Shown: positions 8,389 through 15,709 of the stretch, piece by piece
Layout of the letters: every line of letters begins with the position of its first letter
How positions within the stretch are numbered: position 1 is the first letter of the stretch
NCBI GenBank assembly: GCA_014379045.1
Contig: JACMMK010000123.1
Span: forward strand, 1-20,675
DNA: 20,675 nucleotides
Direction of reading: 5' to 3'
From: Burkholderiales bacterium
GTDB taxonomy: Bacteria; Pseudomonadota; Gammaproteobacteria; Burkholderiales; CAIKXV01
The notes under the pieces: model-generated
What the model was told of the DNA's origin: nothing
What the model saw: the letters and a program-made list of their open reading frames with translations, nothing else
Databases searched by the model: none
Position numbers and translations under genes: made by a program

Positions 8389-8709
8389 ATGTCGGACGAA
8401 AACCAGCTGGTGATTCCCCGGCCGTTCATCGAGCTCTATATCGCTCCGGGGGCAATCAAACCCCGCCTTCCCCGAGCGGCGATTGCCGAGCGCTACGACC
8501 TCTGCGAGGACATGGCGCAGATGCTCACCGAAGCTGCGGCCGCGAAGCGCCATGAACTCGGCATCACTGAACAGCAGGTTCTGGAGCAGGTGCGTCGGGG
8601 GCTGCTTGCGGAAGGCTCGGTCGTCGACGGCGACGAGGCGGGATGGGTCGTCTGCCGCCTGGCCGAAGTGCTGGGTTGGCCCATTCCAGGCTGGGCGAGA
8701 AAGCCCTGA
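8389..8709 (+). CDS. Conserved hypothetical protein, about 106 residues
   Basis: The protein is soluble and mostly helical. It opens with QLVIPRPFIELYIAPG, followed by a helix rich in charged residues (RAAIAERYDLCEDMAQML), a linker with LGITEQQVLEQVRRGLL, and an end GWVVCRLAEVLGWPIPGW. Similar short proteins are familiar in betaproteobacterial genomes, where they are sometimes labelled as chaperone-like ATPases. I see no Walker motif here, so that label is not supported. No strong ribosome site precedes the ATG; the codon pattern and the clear end at a strong hairpin support a real gene. It stands alone, divergent from the ABM gene and convergent with the TctC gene. Confidence 0.72.
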   Translation: MSDENQLVIPRPFIELYIAPGAIKPRLPRAAIAERYDLCEDMAQMLTEAAAAKRHELGITEQQVLEQVRRGLLAEGSVVDGDEAGWVVCRLAEVLGWPIPGWARKP

Positions 8710-8742
8710 GCCAGCGCGTTGTGCTCGCGCCGCGACGTGCCT

Positions 8743-8771
8743 CGGGCCGCGGGATCGGCCGTCGCGGCCCG
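8743..8771. terminator. Strong 9-bp GC hairpin between convergent genes, likely bidirectional terminator
   Basis: CGGGCCGCG (8743-8751) pairs with CGCGGCCCG (8763-8771) around an 11-base loop. It lies 34 bases past the stop of the + strand hypothetical gene and one base past the stop of the - strand binding-protein gene, exactly where both transcripts should end. No T-run follows on either side, so termination may be of the stem-only kind or mainly act as a 3' end protector. Confidence 0.5.
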
Positions 8772-8772
8772 G

Positions 8773-9774
8773 CTATTCGAGCTTCAGCCCTGCAGCCTGT
8801 ACCACCACCGCCATCAGTTTTCCTTCCCTCGCGACGCGATCACGGAACTCACCGGGCGTCGTCGTGGTGACCTGGGAGTACTGCGCCTCGAACCCTTTCT
8901 TCACCTCGGGTGTCTGCACCGACTTCAGCAGCACCGTGCGCAGTTTCTCGACGATCGGTTTCGGCGTGCCCCGCGGTGCGAGCAGACCGATCCATCCGCT
9001 GAACTCGAATCCCGGCACGGTATCGGCGATCGGTGGCAATTCCGCGAACAGGGGGTCATGCCGGGAAAGACTGTGGGCGATGGCGCGCAGCTTGCCGGCG
9101 CGGATCAGCCCAGCCACCGCCGGCGCCGGCGTTAGCGTCCATTGCGCCTCGCCCGCGACCACGGAGGCAACCGACGGTCCGCCGCCTTTGTAGGGCACGT
9201 GGAGCGACTCGAACTTGGCCATCGAGGCGAACAGCACCCCAGCCAGATGGCTCTGCGAGCCAAGACCGGCGGACGCCATGTTCAATTGCCCGCTCTTGCC
9301 GCGGCTGTAGTCGATGAAATCCTTGACCGATTTCAGCGGCAGCGACGGGTTGACGACCAGCACATTGGGCGTGATGCAATAGAGCGAGACGAACTCGTAG
9401 TCCCGCAGCGGATCGTACGCCGGCTTCCGATAGGTATGCGGCGCGATGGTCATCGCGCCGTTGCCCACTGACAGCACGGTGTAGCCGTCGGGGTTCGCGT
9501 TCTTGGCGATCTCCATGCCGAGCACGCCACCGGCGCCGGGGCGATTGTCGATGACCACCGGCTGGCCGATCTCGACGCTGAGCGCCTGGGCGAATATCCG
9601 TCCCAGGGTATCGACCGAACTGCCCGCCGCGTTGGCGACCAGCATGCGGATCGGACGCGTCGGATACGCTGTCTCAGCGCTAGCAGCGCCTCCGGATATT
9701 GCGGCCGAACCCGCACCTGGCAGGGATGCCAGCATCAGCACGGCGATCGTCCGATACGCGGGTTGCAGCTTCAT
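8773..9774 (-). CDS. TctC/Bug-family periplasmic solute-binding protein
   Basis: 333 residues. The ATG at 9774 has GGAGG five bases upstream, which decides against a longer start at 9831. A signal peptide covers about residues 1-34 (hydrophobic AVLMLASLPGAGSAA, then ASA before the mature YPTRPIRMLVANAAGSSVD). The mature part has the hallmark Bug features: AAGSSVDTLGRIFAQ, VVIDNRPGAGGVLGMEIAK, the PYKGGGPSVASVVAGEAQ segment and the closing PGEFRDRVAREG. These proteins bind small carboxylates or amino acids in the periplasm and deliver them to a TctAB-type transporter. No tctA or tctB lies in this window, as is common for orphan Bug proteins. It is last in the - strand metabolic cluster, so it probably binds that pathway's substrate. 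Confidence 0.92.
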   Translation of the reverse strand: MKLQPAYRTIAVLMLASLPGAGSAAISGGAASAETAYPTRPIRMLVANAAGSSVDTLGRIFAQALSVEIGQPVVIDNRPGAGGVLGMEIAKNANPDGYTVLSVGNGAMTIAPHTYRKPAYDPLRDYEFVSLYCITPNVLVVNPSLPLKSVKDFIDYSRGKSGQLNMASAGLGSQSHLAGVLFASMAKFESLHVPYKGGGPSVASVVAGEAQWTLTPAPAVAGLIRAGKLRAIAHSLSRHDPLFAELPPIADTVPGFEFSGWIGLLAPRGTPKPIVEKLRTVLLKSVQTPEVKKGFEAQYSQVTTTTPGEFRDRVAREGKLMAVVVQAAGLKLE

Positions 9775-9827
9775 CGTCACCTCCAGATCACTCAGAGCGC
9801 CGCACCGTTGCCAGCCGGCCCTTCTTT

Positions 9828-10007
9828 TCATTTCTTCAGATGCCGGTCGACGTACGCCATGACGGTGTCGAACGCGAGTTGCTGCACCGGGCCGGGATCG
9901 AACGATCCTAACCGTGTGGCGCCACGTCGCAGTGCACCGGCTGGGCGGGGGTCACCGTGCGCCCCGGTGATGCGCGACTCATGACTGGGTATCCACCGAC
10001 CTGCGCG
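9828..10007 (-). pseudogene. Possible alpha/beta-hydrolase C-terminal remnant, in phase after the DapA-like stop
   Basis: On the - strand an open stretch of 59 codons follows the TAG stop of the DapA-like gene in the same frame and ends with TGA at 9830-9828. Its last part reads GSFDPGPVQQLAF then DTVMAYVDRHLKK, which looks like the closing helix of dienelactone-hydrolase-type alpha/beta hydrolases (FDP...A...T..Y..RHL). The nucleophile and the rest of such an enzyme are absent, and there is no good start codon or ribosome site. It could be the relic of a deleted hydrolase gene between the DapA-like and TctC genes, or chance coding. Only the final 27 codons look family-like. Confidence 0.33.
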
Positions 10008-11027
10008 CTACGTGGGGTTGCGGCCGACGAAGAACTCCTTGTCGGGGTCGGGCGTGACCTCGAGGCCGCTGCGTTTCAGACCTTCGCGCAACTGCTTCAT
10101 GTGGACGTCGCGGATCTTCATCGTCGGCTGGCGCAGCGGCCCGCCGTTGAACCCGTTCAACCAGGCCTGGTACTTCCACACCATCCGGTGAAGCGTGCCT
10201 GCACCGACGCTGTAGCTCGCAGTCACCGAGCGTTGCGCACCGCGCGCGGGGTCGATCTGCCAGTACAGCGCCATCATCTCGTCGAACCGACCCTGCTTCA
10301 CCATGTCGAACATGCGCGGCATCAGACCGCCGAAGTATTCGTAGTTGCTCGTGCCCATGAACTGGATCGGCACGAGCGCGGCAAGCGGAAGCGCCTCCCC
10401 TTCGATCGGGCAGGTCACGACGACTTCATGCGCGTGGTTCTTCCAGGTCTGGATGAACCCCGCCGGCATCGGCATGCCCGATTCAGCCTTGATGCAGACG
10501 ATGTTCGAGATGTCGTTCACCATCCGCTTGACGAGCTCGGGCGACATCCCCGCCGGATGCACACGCTCGAAACCCCAGTGCGGCACGGGGAACAGAATGA
10601 CACCGAGCCGGGTCGCGTCGCAGAAGCGCTTCGTGTAGTCGTAGATCTCGACTTCGGTCGTGGCATGGAAATTCTGGGGGTAACCGAGCAGTACGAGTTC
10701 GCAGCCTGCCTTCTCTGCGATCTGCACCGCTTCGATGTTCTCTTCGAGCGTGTTGAACATCGCGTGGTGGATGAGCACCAGCTTGCCATTCGCCTCGTCG
10801 TGCGCCCACCCGATGAACTGGCGGTACTCGTCGACCGTGATCGCGACCTCCGAGACGAGCAGCGTGGCCCAGAAGCCGTACTCGAGCTCCTTGCGTATGT
10901 CATGCCGGATGCCCTTCTCGTTCAGGCTCCTGAGGTCGTTGCTGTAGGACGGAATCACGACGTTCGACATTCCGCGCATGTTCTCGCGCGCCCATTCGCG
11001 GGCTTCGTGCTTCTGGTACTTGACCAT
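10008..11027 (-). CDS. Divergent dihydrodipicolinate synthase (DapA)/N-acetylneuraminate lyase-family protein
   Basis: 339 residues, longer than DapA (about 290). The ATG has AGGAG five bases upstream. The (beta/alpha)8 barrel pattern is visible, with the Schiff-base lysine K180 in the strand NIVCIKAESGM. Other active-site positions of true DapA appear changed: the YNxP tyrosine strand reads VILFPVPHWG (phenylalanine 146), and the usual GTTGE loop reads LLVSEV. The family forms a lysine imine with a keto acid for aldol, dehydration or decarboxylation chemistry. The C-terminal 45 residues (GFNGGPLRQPTMKIRDVHMKQL onward) fit the family's helical tail. It is 24 bases downstream of the ornithine-cyclodeaminase-like gene and surely co-transcribed. 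Because of these changes and the context, a role in catabolism is more likely than lysine synthesis. Confidence 0.86.
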   Translation of the reverse strand: MVKYQKHEAREWARENMRGMSNVVIPSYSNDLRSLNEKGIRHDIRKELEYGFWATLLVSEVAITVDEYRQFIGWAHDEANGKLVLIHHAMFNTLEENIEAVQIAEKAGCELVLLGYPQNFHATTEVEIYDYTKRFCDATRLGVILFPVPHWGFERVHPAGMSPELVKRMVNDISNIVCIKAESGMPMPAGFIQTWKNHAHEVVVTCPIEGEALPLAALVPIQFMGTSNYEYFGGLMPRMFDMVKQGRFDEMMALYWQIDPARGAQRSVTASYSVGAGTLHRMVWKYQAWLNGFNGGPLRQPTMKIRDVHMKQLREGLKRSGLEVTPDPDKEFFVGRNPT

Positions 11028-11051
11028 GGCGGCTCCTCGATGTTCGGTTGA

Positions 11052-12017
11052 TTACAGTTCCATCGGCAGCAGCGTGCCGATGCCGGTCTGCTCCGCCTTG
11101 GCGAAGCACATTTCCGAAACCGCGATGTCCTGCAACGCGGAGCCTACGGACTTGAACATCACGATATCGTCTGCAGCCAGCCGCGACATCGCCCCGGTCC
11201 GCGTCAGATCGCACAGCGCGACCATCCTGCTCTCGAACTCGACGCCGGCCGCCCGCGCAGCGATCATGTCGCCGGTCTCATGGGCGACTTCATCGGGAAC
11301 GTCGGCGACGATCAAGGTCGCACGGCGCACGACTTCGGGATCCACTTCGCGCTGTTCGGGGACGGTCGAGCCGATCGACACGACCGTCATTCCAGGTTCG
11401 AGCCAACTGCCTTGAAGGATCGGCGTCTCGTCGTGCGAGCGCGCGGCGGCGATCACGACATCCGCGCCTTCGACGGCGGCGCGCGGGCTCCCGCAGGCGT
11501 GGCACGGCACCGAAAGTGTTTCGGTGAAACGCGCCGCGAACGCGTCACGGTTCGCCGCCGTGGGGCTGTACACGGCCAGAGCAGTGATCTCCCGCACCGT
11601 AGCGAGCGCGCTCACGTGGCTCGACGCCTCGTGGCCGGAGCCGAGGACCGCAACGCGCAGCGCGCGCTTGCGTACGAGTCGATCGACAGCGACGGCCGAC
11701 GTGCCGGCGGTACGCATCGCCGTTACCCCTTTGGCCGACATCAGGCACGACAGCGCGCCGGTCTGCACCTTCCAGAGCGCGATCAAATGATCGGCTGCCT
11801 TCGGATGACCTTTGGCGATGATCTTGACGCCCATGCAGCCGCCTTCGCCCGAGACGGCGGTGAGCGCCCTCAGCCACACGCCGCCACTGCGGGCGACCAC
11901 CTTCGGCGGTGCTGCACGCGGATCGTCGGCACGCTCGTAGACCGACGCAAGACAGGCGATGACCTCGGGCCATGCGAGCAGCGTGCGCGTCTCGGACTGC
12001 GAGAGGTAGCGAACCAT
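11052..12017 (-). CDS. Ornithine cyclodeaminase / mu-crystallin family protein
   Basis: 321 residues from the ATG at 12017; a GTG five codons upstream is an alternative because neither has a strong ribosome site. Family marks are K65 (CMGVKIIAK), R102/T103 (MRTAGTSAVAVDRL), a Rossmann nucleotide loop LGSGHEASSHV (125-135) that differs slightly from the common GxGxQA, a beta strand ending IGST, and the signature FKSVGSALQDIA (288-299). Members bind NAD(P)H and act on amino acids or imines: ornithine cyclodeaminase, alanine dehydrogenase, ketimine reductase, or EutC-type enzymes. The exact reaction is not readable. The gene follows the AraC gene after 231 bases and precedes the DapA-like gene by 24, so an imine/keto-acid exchange between the two enzymes is plausible. 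Confidence 0.9.
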   Translation of the reverse strand: MVRYLSQSETRTLLAWPEVIACLASVYERADDPRAAPPKVVARSGGVWLRALTAVSGEGGCMGVKIIAKGHPKAADHLIALWKVQTGALSCLMSAKGVTAMRTAGTSAVAVDRLVRKRALRVAVLGSGHEASSHVSALATVREITALAVYSPTAANRDAFAARFTETLSVPCHACGSPRAAVEGADVVIAAARSHDETPILQGSWLEPGMTVVSIGSTVPEQREVDPEVVRRATLIVADVPDEVAHETGDMIAARAAGVEFESRMVALCDLTRTGAMSRLAADDIVMFKSVGSALQDIAVSEMCFAKAEQTGIGTLLPMEL

Positions 12018-12248
12018 GCGTATGTAAGACACCTGGCAACCTGTTCGACGTGACGCCGCTGGGTCTGGCACGCTGTGCAGGGTGCCGTGGGGAATCGCCG
12101 CCGGGGTTGGGTTCTGGAGGGGGAAATGCTCCTCCGATCCACCGTTCCCAGGCAAGTCGGGCGCACTGTCGCACCAAGGCGCGCCGACGTCTATCTCTTA
12201 CGTGCGGTTTCTTGCAGGTTCGTGCGCGGCTTCGCGTTCAGGCTGTGT

Positions 12249-13079
12249 TCAGAGACCTTCGCGATAGCACCTTGGCGTGGTGCCCACGAGCGCGCGGAAC
12301 TGCTTGTTGAAATGGCTCTGGCTCGAGAATCCGGCACGATCGGCGATCTCGGCAATGGCCAGGCGCGGGTCACCGAGCAGCCCGCGCGCGCGCTCGATGC
12401 GTTGACGCGTCACATACTGATACGGACTCATGCCGGCACGCGCGCGGAAGCGCCGCGAGAAGTGGTAGGCGCTCAGGTCGAGCACCGCTGCGATATCCGA
12501 AACCGAGATGTTGCGCTCGAGGTTTTCCAGGATGAAGCATTCGACGCGGTGCATCGCGGCGGCCGACAATGCAGCTGCCGTATACGTCGGCGCGCGTCGC
12601 TCGCGCGAATGCTCGACCAGCAGCCTTGCCGCAAGCACATTCGCGACACTCTCCGCGTAGAGGCGGCAAGACAAGGTATCGTTTCCGATGCCCTGTTGGA
12701 CCGATCTGGCCAAACCGTAGATGGCGGGGTCGCACTCGCTGAAGCTCGAGATCACTTCGGCACGCCTACCGAGGCCCATGGCCCGCGCCACGGTTTCCGT
12801 CACCGACCGGGCCACGTAGAAGCCCATGCTCTCCCACGCGCTGTCCCAGTGAATGCGATGCGACTCGTGCGCGGGCGTCACGATGAGATTGCCCTCGGCC
12901 GCAGTGAAGCACGCCTCGCTGCGCGTCGCACTGCGCCAGCAGACCTTCGGCTGCCCACTTATCGTCAACGTGATCTGGTGTGCGTCGTGCTGGTGCTCGA
13001 GCATGCAGCCCGGCGCACGACGGTTGTAGTAGAACGTCAGGCCACTCGATGCCGCCGTCATGACATTGTGTTCGAGCAC
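12249..13079 (-). CDS. AraC-family transcriptional regulator
   Basis: 276 residues from a GTG start with GGGGAG five bases upstream; the ATG six codons later lacks such a site. The N-terminal half carries a cupin-like sensing domain (CMLEHQHDAHQITLTISG, then TPAHESHRIHWDSAWES). The last about 100 residues are two helix-turn-helix motifs: ISVSDIAAVLDLSAYHFSRR with FRARAGMSPYQYVTRQRI, and LAIAEIADRAGFSSQSHFNK with FRALVGTTPRCYR. This is the full normal arrangement. It sits inside the - strand metabolic cluster, 19 bases after the racemase-fold gene, and a 231-base gap follows before the next enzyme gene. It probably senses the pathway substrate or an intermediate and activates the cluster. Confidence 0.93.
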   Translation of the reverse strand: MLEHNVMTAASSGLTFYYNRRAPGCMLEHQHDAHQITLTISGQPKVCWRSATRSEACFTAAEGNLIVTPAHESHRIHWDSAWESMGFYVARSVTETVARAMGLGRRAEVISSFSECDPAIYGLARSVQQGIGNDTLSCRLYAESVANVLAARLLVEHSRERRAPTYTAAALSAAAMHRVECFILENLERNISVSDIAAVLDLSAYHFSRRFRARAGMSPYQYVTRQRIERARGLLGDPRLAIAEIADRAGFSSQSHFNKQFRALVGTTPRCYREGL

Positions 13080-13098
13080 GATCGCTCCCCTGTCCAGG

Positions 13099-13809
13099 CT
13101 ACGGCCGGCTGGTCGATTTAGGCCAGCGGATACGGCTGTGGGTCAGCTTGAGACTCGCCAACGTCGCGGCCAGACGGATCGGTGCGCCGATGCCGTCGAC
13201 GACCGGCACCTGAAGCTGCTCGGCCGCCCACTGCGCTGTGAACAGCGTCGGACAGTGGCTCACCCCCATCGGGATGATCACCTCGGCGCCGTTTTCGTCG
13301 ATCAGGCTGCGTGCTGCGTTCAGGAAACTGGCGATGACCTGGTCGCGCTTACCCGCGAGATCCGGATTGTCGAGCCCGACGTCCTTCCACCCGGCGATAC
13401 GCTCCGCCATCCCGTGACGGGCGACGATCGCGCGCATGAATGGCCGCATCCGCGCTTCGTAGCCGATACAGCCGAAACGGTCGCCGAGCAGCGCGGCGAG
13501 ATGGAGCGCTGCCTCGCACGGCCCCACCACCGGAATATCGACCGCGGATCGGCCGCCATCGACGCCCAGTTCGAGCATGCCTAGCGGCACCGCGGCATCG
13601 TAACCTTCCTGCTCGGCGCGGCGATACGCCTCGATATAGTACGGTGCGAGCATCTGGATCTCGGCCGGTCCGATGCCGTAGATGAACGAGGTCGCCGCCA
13701 CCTGGATGAATCCGATCTCGACTTCGGGCGATGCACAGGCCATCACCGCCCGCTTGCGCATCTCGAGTTCCGCCGGGGGATAGCTGCCGATCACGAAAGC
13801 GATACGCAT
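13099..13809 (-). CDS. Asp/Glu/hydantoin-racemase-fold protein with unusual cysteine positions
   Basis: 236 residues, normal for the family, with AAGGA about 9 bases before the ATG. The two-fold alpha/beta pattern is clear: IAFVIGSYPPAE, EIGFIQVAATSF, DAAVPLGMLELGVDGGR, VDIPVVGPCEAALHLAAL, RFGCIGYEARM and AEVIIPMGVSHCPTLF. In two-base racemases of this superfamily a cysteine occurs early (often in a CxxDPG-like loop) and another in LGCAG. Here the first loop reads PLGMLELG without cysteine, the second reads PMGVSHC with C186 shifted, and C98 lies in a different strand. The reaction could therefore be isomerisation or decarboxylation rather than racemisation. It lies 37 bases downstream of the lyase gene in the same cluster. 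Confidence 0.85.
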   Translation of the reverse strand: MRIAFVIGSYPPAELEMRKRAVMACASPEVEIGFIQVAATSFIYGIGPAEIQMLAPYYIEAYRRAEQEGYDAAVPLGMLELGVDGGRSAVDIPVVGPCEAALHLAALLGDRFGCIGYEARMRPFMRAIVARHGMAERIAGWKDVGLDNPDLAGKRDQVIASFLNAARSLIDENGAEVIIPMGVSHCPTLFTAQWAAEQLQVPVVDGIGAPIRLAATLASLKLTHSRIRWPKSTSRP

Positions 13810-13846
13810 CGCGTCTCATCCTTTCAGAACACGCAGGGTGCGCAGC

Positions 13847-15208
13847 TCACGCGCGCGCATCCAGCACCGCGCGCACCTCAGCTACGACACGGTCCACCGT
13901 TTCACCGGCGCTGCCAAGGTAGTGCGTGGGGTCGAGAGCTGTTGCGAGTGCCGGCGCGTCGATCACCGCGCACACACGCGGATCTTCGCGCAATACGTCG
14001 AGCAGCGCCCGTTCTTCCGCCGACGCTTTGGTGCACGCATCGTGCAGCACATCGTGCGCGACGAGCCGGCCCAGACGCGGCGCGAGTTGCATCATCACCG
14101 CTTCCGCCATGATCTGCCCCCGGGTGAGGTCGACGTTGGCGCGCATGCGCGCCTCGTCCACGCGCGCGCCGCTGACCACGTGAATCAGCTTGTCGAACGC
14201 GCGCACCGTGTGCAGGAACGCCTCGGGCAGAATGGCGTATTCGATGAAGCCTTCGGTGCTTCGCTCCTGCTGCTGGCGCATCGCCTGCAACGCGAGCGGT
14301 GCGAGTTGCGCGACGATGCTGGCGCTCGCGATGACCTGTCCGGAGAACACCGGGTTGGTCTTCTGCGGCATCGTGCTGCTCGTGTCCCGACCGCCCGAGC
14401 CCGGCTCGTAGACCTCGCCGATCTCGGTCGCGGACATCTGAACGATGTCTCCGGCAATCTTCGACAATGAGCCCGTCATCAACCCGAACACGCATACCAG
14501 CTCGGCAGCATTGTCGCGTGCGTTGTGCCACGCGATCAGCGGCGTGCCCAAGCCCAGCCGATGCGCGAATCGTTCGCGGATCTCCAGACCTTTGCCGCCC
14601 ATCGACGCAAGCGTCCCCGTGGCGCCGCCGAGTTCGCATACGCACACTCGCGCTTCGAGCGCGCGCACACGCTCGAGGTGTCGCAGGAACGGCGCAAGCC
14701 ACGCGGCGGCCTTGAAGCCGAACGTGATCGGCACCGCGTGCCCGCCGAACGTGCGCCCCGCCATCACGCAATCGCGGTAGCGCGTCGCGAGCGCACTCAA
14801 TGCTTTCAACAACACCGCGATGCGGCCTTCCAGGTGAAACAGCGCGTCCCTGGCCTGAAGGGCGAGCGCGGTATCCATGATGTCCATCGTGGTCGCGCCC
14901 CAATGCACATACTGGCCTGCCTCGTCTGAGCAGGCGGCCGTGATCTGCCGCACCAGCGGTGGGATCGGGTAGCCGATCCGCTCCGCGTCTTCCCACACCT
15001 TCTCGGGCGAAATACTGCGAAAGTCGCATCGGCTGGCGATTTCGTCGGCGGCCGCGCGCGGTATCACACCGGCGTCGGCGCCCGCGTTGGCCAGTTCCGC
15101 CTCGACGCGCAGGTAGCAACGAAGGGCATGCGGCTTCGTGAACAACGCGTCCACCGGCGCGGGGGCAGAAGTTGCAGGTCGTTGCGGCATGCTCACCGAC
15201 GTGGCCAT
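13847..15208 (-). CDS. Fumarase/aspartase-superfamily lyase, 3-carboxymuconate-cycloisomerase/adenylosuccinate-lyase-like
   Basis: 453 residues from the ATG at 15208; another ATG at 15190 is possible, while the longer open frame to 15460 runs antisense-like through the response regulator gene and is rejected. The three superfamily regions are present: C1 QYVHWGATTMDIMDTAL (100-116), C2 AGRTFGGHAVPITFGFKAAAW (150-170) and the flexible C3 loop DTSSTMPQKTNPVFSGQ (275-291). In C2 the usual histidine after GRT is phenylalanine, as in bacterial PcaB-type enzymes that carry tryptophan or leucine there. The superfamily cleaves C-N or C-O bonds of succinyl-type substrates to release fumarate, or cycloisomerises carboxymuconate. 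No purine or protocatechuate genes are adjacent, so neither purB nor pcaB is claimed. It opens the metabolic cluster. Confidence 0.88.
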   Translation of the reverse strand: MATSVSMPQRPATSAPAPVDALFTKPHALRCYLRVEAELANAGADAGVIPRAAADEIASRCDFRSISPEKVWEDAERIGYPIPPLVRQITAACSDEAGQYVHWGATTMDIMDTALALQARDALFHLEGRIAVLLKALSALATRYRDCVMAGRTFGGHAVPITFGFKAAAWLAPFLRHLERVRALEARVCVCELGGATGTLASMGGKGLEIRERFAHRLGLGTPLIAWHNARDNAAELVCVFGLMTGSLSKIAGDIVQMSATEIGEVYEPGSGGRDTSSTMPQKTNPVFSGQVIASASIVAQLAPLALQAMRQQQERSTEGFIEYAILPEAFLHTVRAFDKLIHVVSGARVDEARMRANVDLTRGQIMAEAVMMQLAPRLGRLVAHDVLHDACTKASAEERALLDVLREDPRVCAVIDAPALATALDPTHYLGSAGETVDRVVAEVRAVLDARA

Positions 15209-15265
15209 GCCCGCCGGGCCCGAACCGACGCGGTCCAGCGTTGGCCGTCGAATGCGGTCGCACGA

Positions 15266-15287
15266 TCGAGCCGCGAGCGTGGCTCGA
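15266..15287 (-). terminator. Hairpin between the receiver gene and the lyase gene, possible terminator
   Basis: TCGAGCC and GGCTCGA form a 7-bp stem around an 8-base loop, 46 bases past the stop of the receiver gene on the - strand and about 58 bases before the lyase start. No T-run follows. It could mark the end of the KaiC-like/receiver transcript and so separate it from the metabolic cluster. Confidence 0.35.
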
Positions 15288-15332
15288 GTCCGGGACTGTT
15301 TCCCGACGCCGGTGGCCCGGCATCGCATGTCG

Positions 15333-15704
15333 TCACTGTTGACGCGACGATGGCAGCAACCTCTTGATGATGACGAAAAGATCGTCCCACAAATAGGGTT
15401 TACGCAGAAATGCGTCGTAGTACGCGCCGTGCTGTTCGACCTGCCGCGCGTCGGTGGCACTCGTCATGATGATCGGGATCCTGCCGTGCAAAGGTCGCGC
15501 TCGAATCTGCCTGGCCATTTCGCCCCCGTTCATCTCCGGCATCATGTAGTCGGTCACGATGAGGTCGGGCCGTACGTCGTCGAGCTGGGTCAACGCATCA
15601 TGGCCGTTCACGGCGACTGCAACGTCGAAACCTTCCAGTCTCAATAGCATCGTCAGCACTTCAGCCTGGCTGTGCTCATCCTCGACGATAAGCACCTTCA
15701 CCAT
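15333..15704 (-). CDS. Stand-alone receiver (CheY-like) response regulator
   Basis: 123 residues, a single REC domain without output domain. The acidic pair E8/D9, phospho-acceptor D52 (LIVTDYMMPEMNGG), the switch residue at T81/S82 (IIMTSATDA) and K102 (FLRKPYLWDDLF) are all in place, so it should be phosphorylatable. A ribosome site (GAGGA) lies within the end of the KaiC-like gene, and only 5 bases separate the two genes, so they are co-transcribed and probably translationally coupled. The nearest kinase is the PAS histidine kinase upstream at 17402-18625. Single-domain receivers usually act by binding another protein; the KaiC-like ATPase is the obvious candidate partner, which is inference. 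Confidence 0.93.
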   Translation of the reverse strand: MVKVLIVEDEHSQAEVLTMLLRLEGFDVAVAVNGHDALTQLDDVRPDLIVTDYMMPEMNGGEMARQIRARPLHGRIPIIMTSATDARQVEQHGAYYDAFLRKPYLWDDLFVIIKRLLPSSRQQ

Positions 15705-15709
15705 CGTGC

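Noticed and set aside
10008..11027. Naming this gene dapA (lysine biosynthesis)
   Set aside because: Length, altered active-site residues and catabolic neighbours do not fit the biosynthetic enzyme.
9957..11051. Long + strand open frame (364 codons) opposite the DapA-like gene
   Set aside because: Composition is arginine- and histidine-rich with no recognisable domain, and it lies fully antisense to a gene with a clear family match and a good ribosome site; typical of GC-rich antisense shadows.
12116..12135. GGAGG...CCTCC hairpin upstream of the OCD-family gene
   Set aside because: Only five pairs with a ten-base loop; too weak in GC-rich DNA to call a site.
12075..13121. + strand open frame (348 codons) opposite the AraC gene
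   Set aside because: Antisense shadow; the - strand reading has two complete helix-turn-helix motifs.
13847..15208. Naming this gene purB or pcaB
   Set aside because: The GRT motif differs from purB, and neither purine nor protocatechuate genes are nearby; only the superfamily is secure.
13902..15323. Long - strand open frame (473 codons) in another phase over the lyase gene
   Set aside because: Arginine/glycine-rich translation without domain pattern; the true phase carries all three superfamily motifs.
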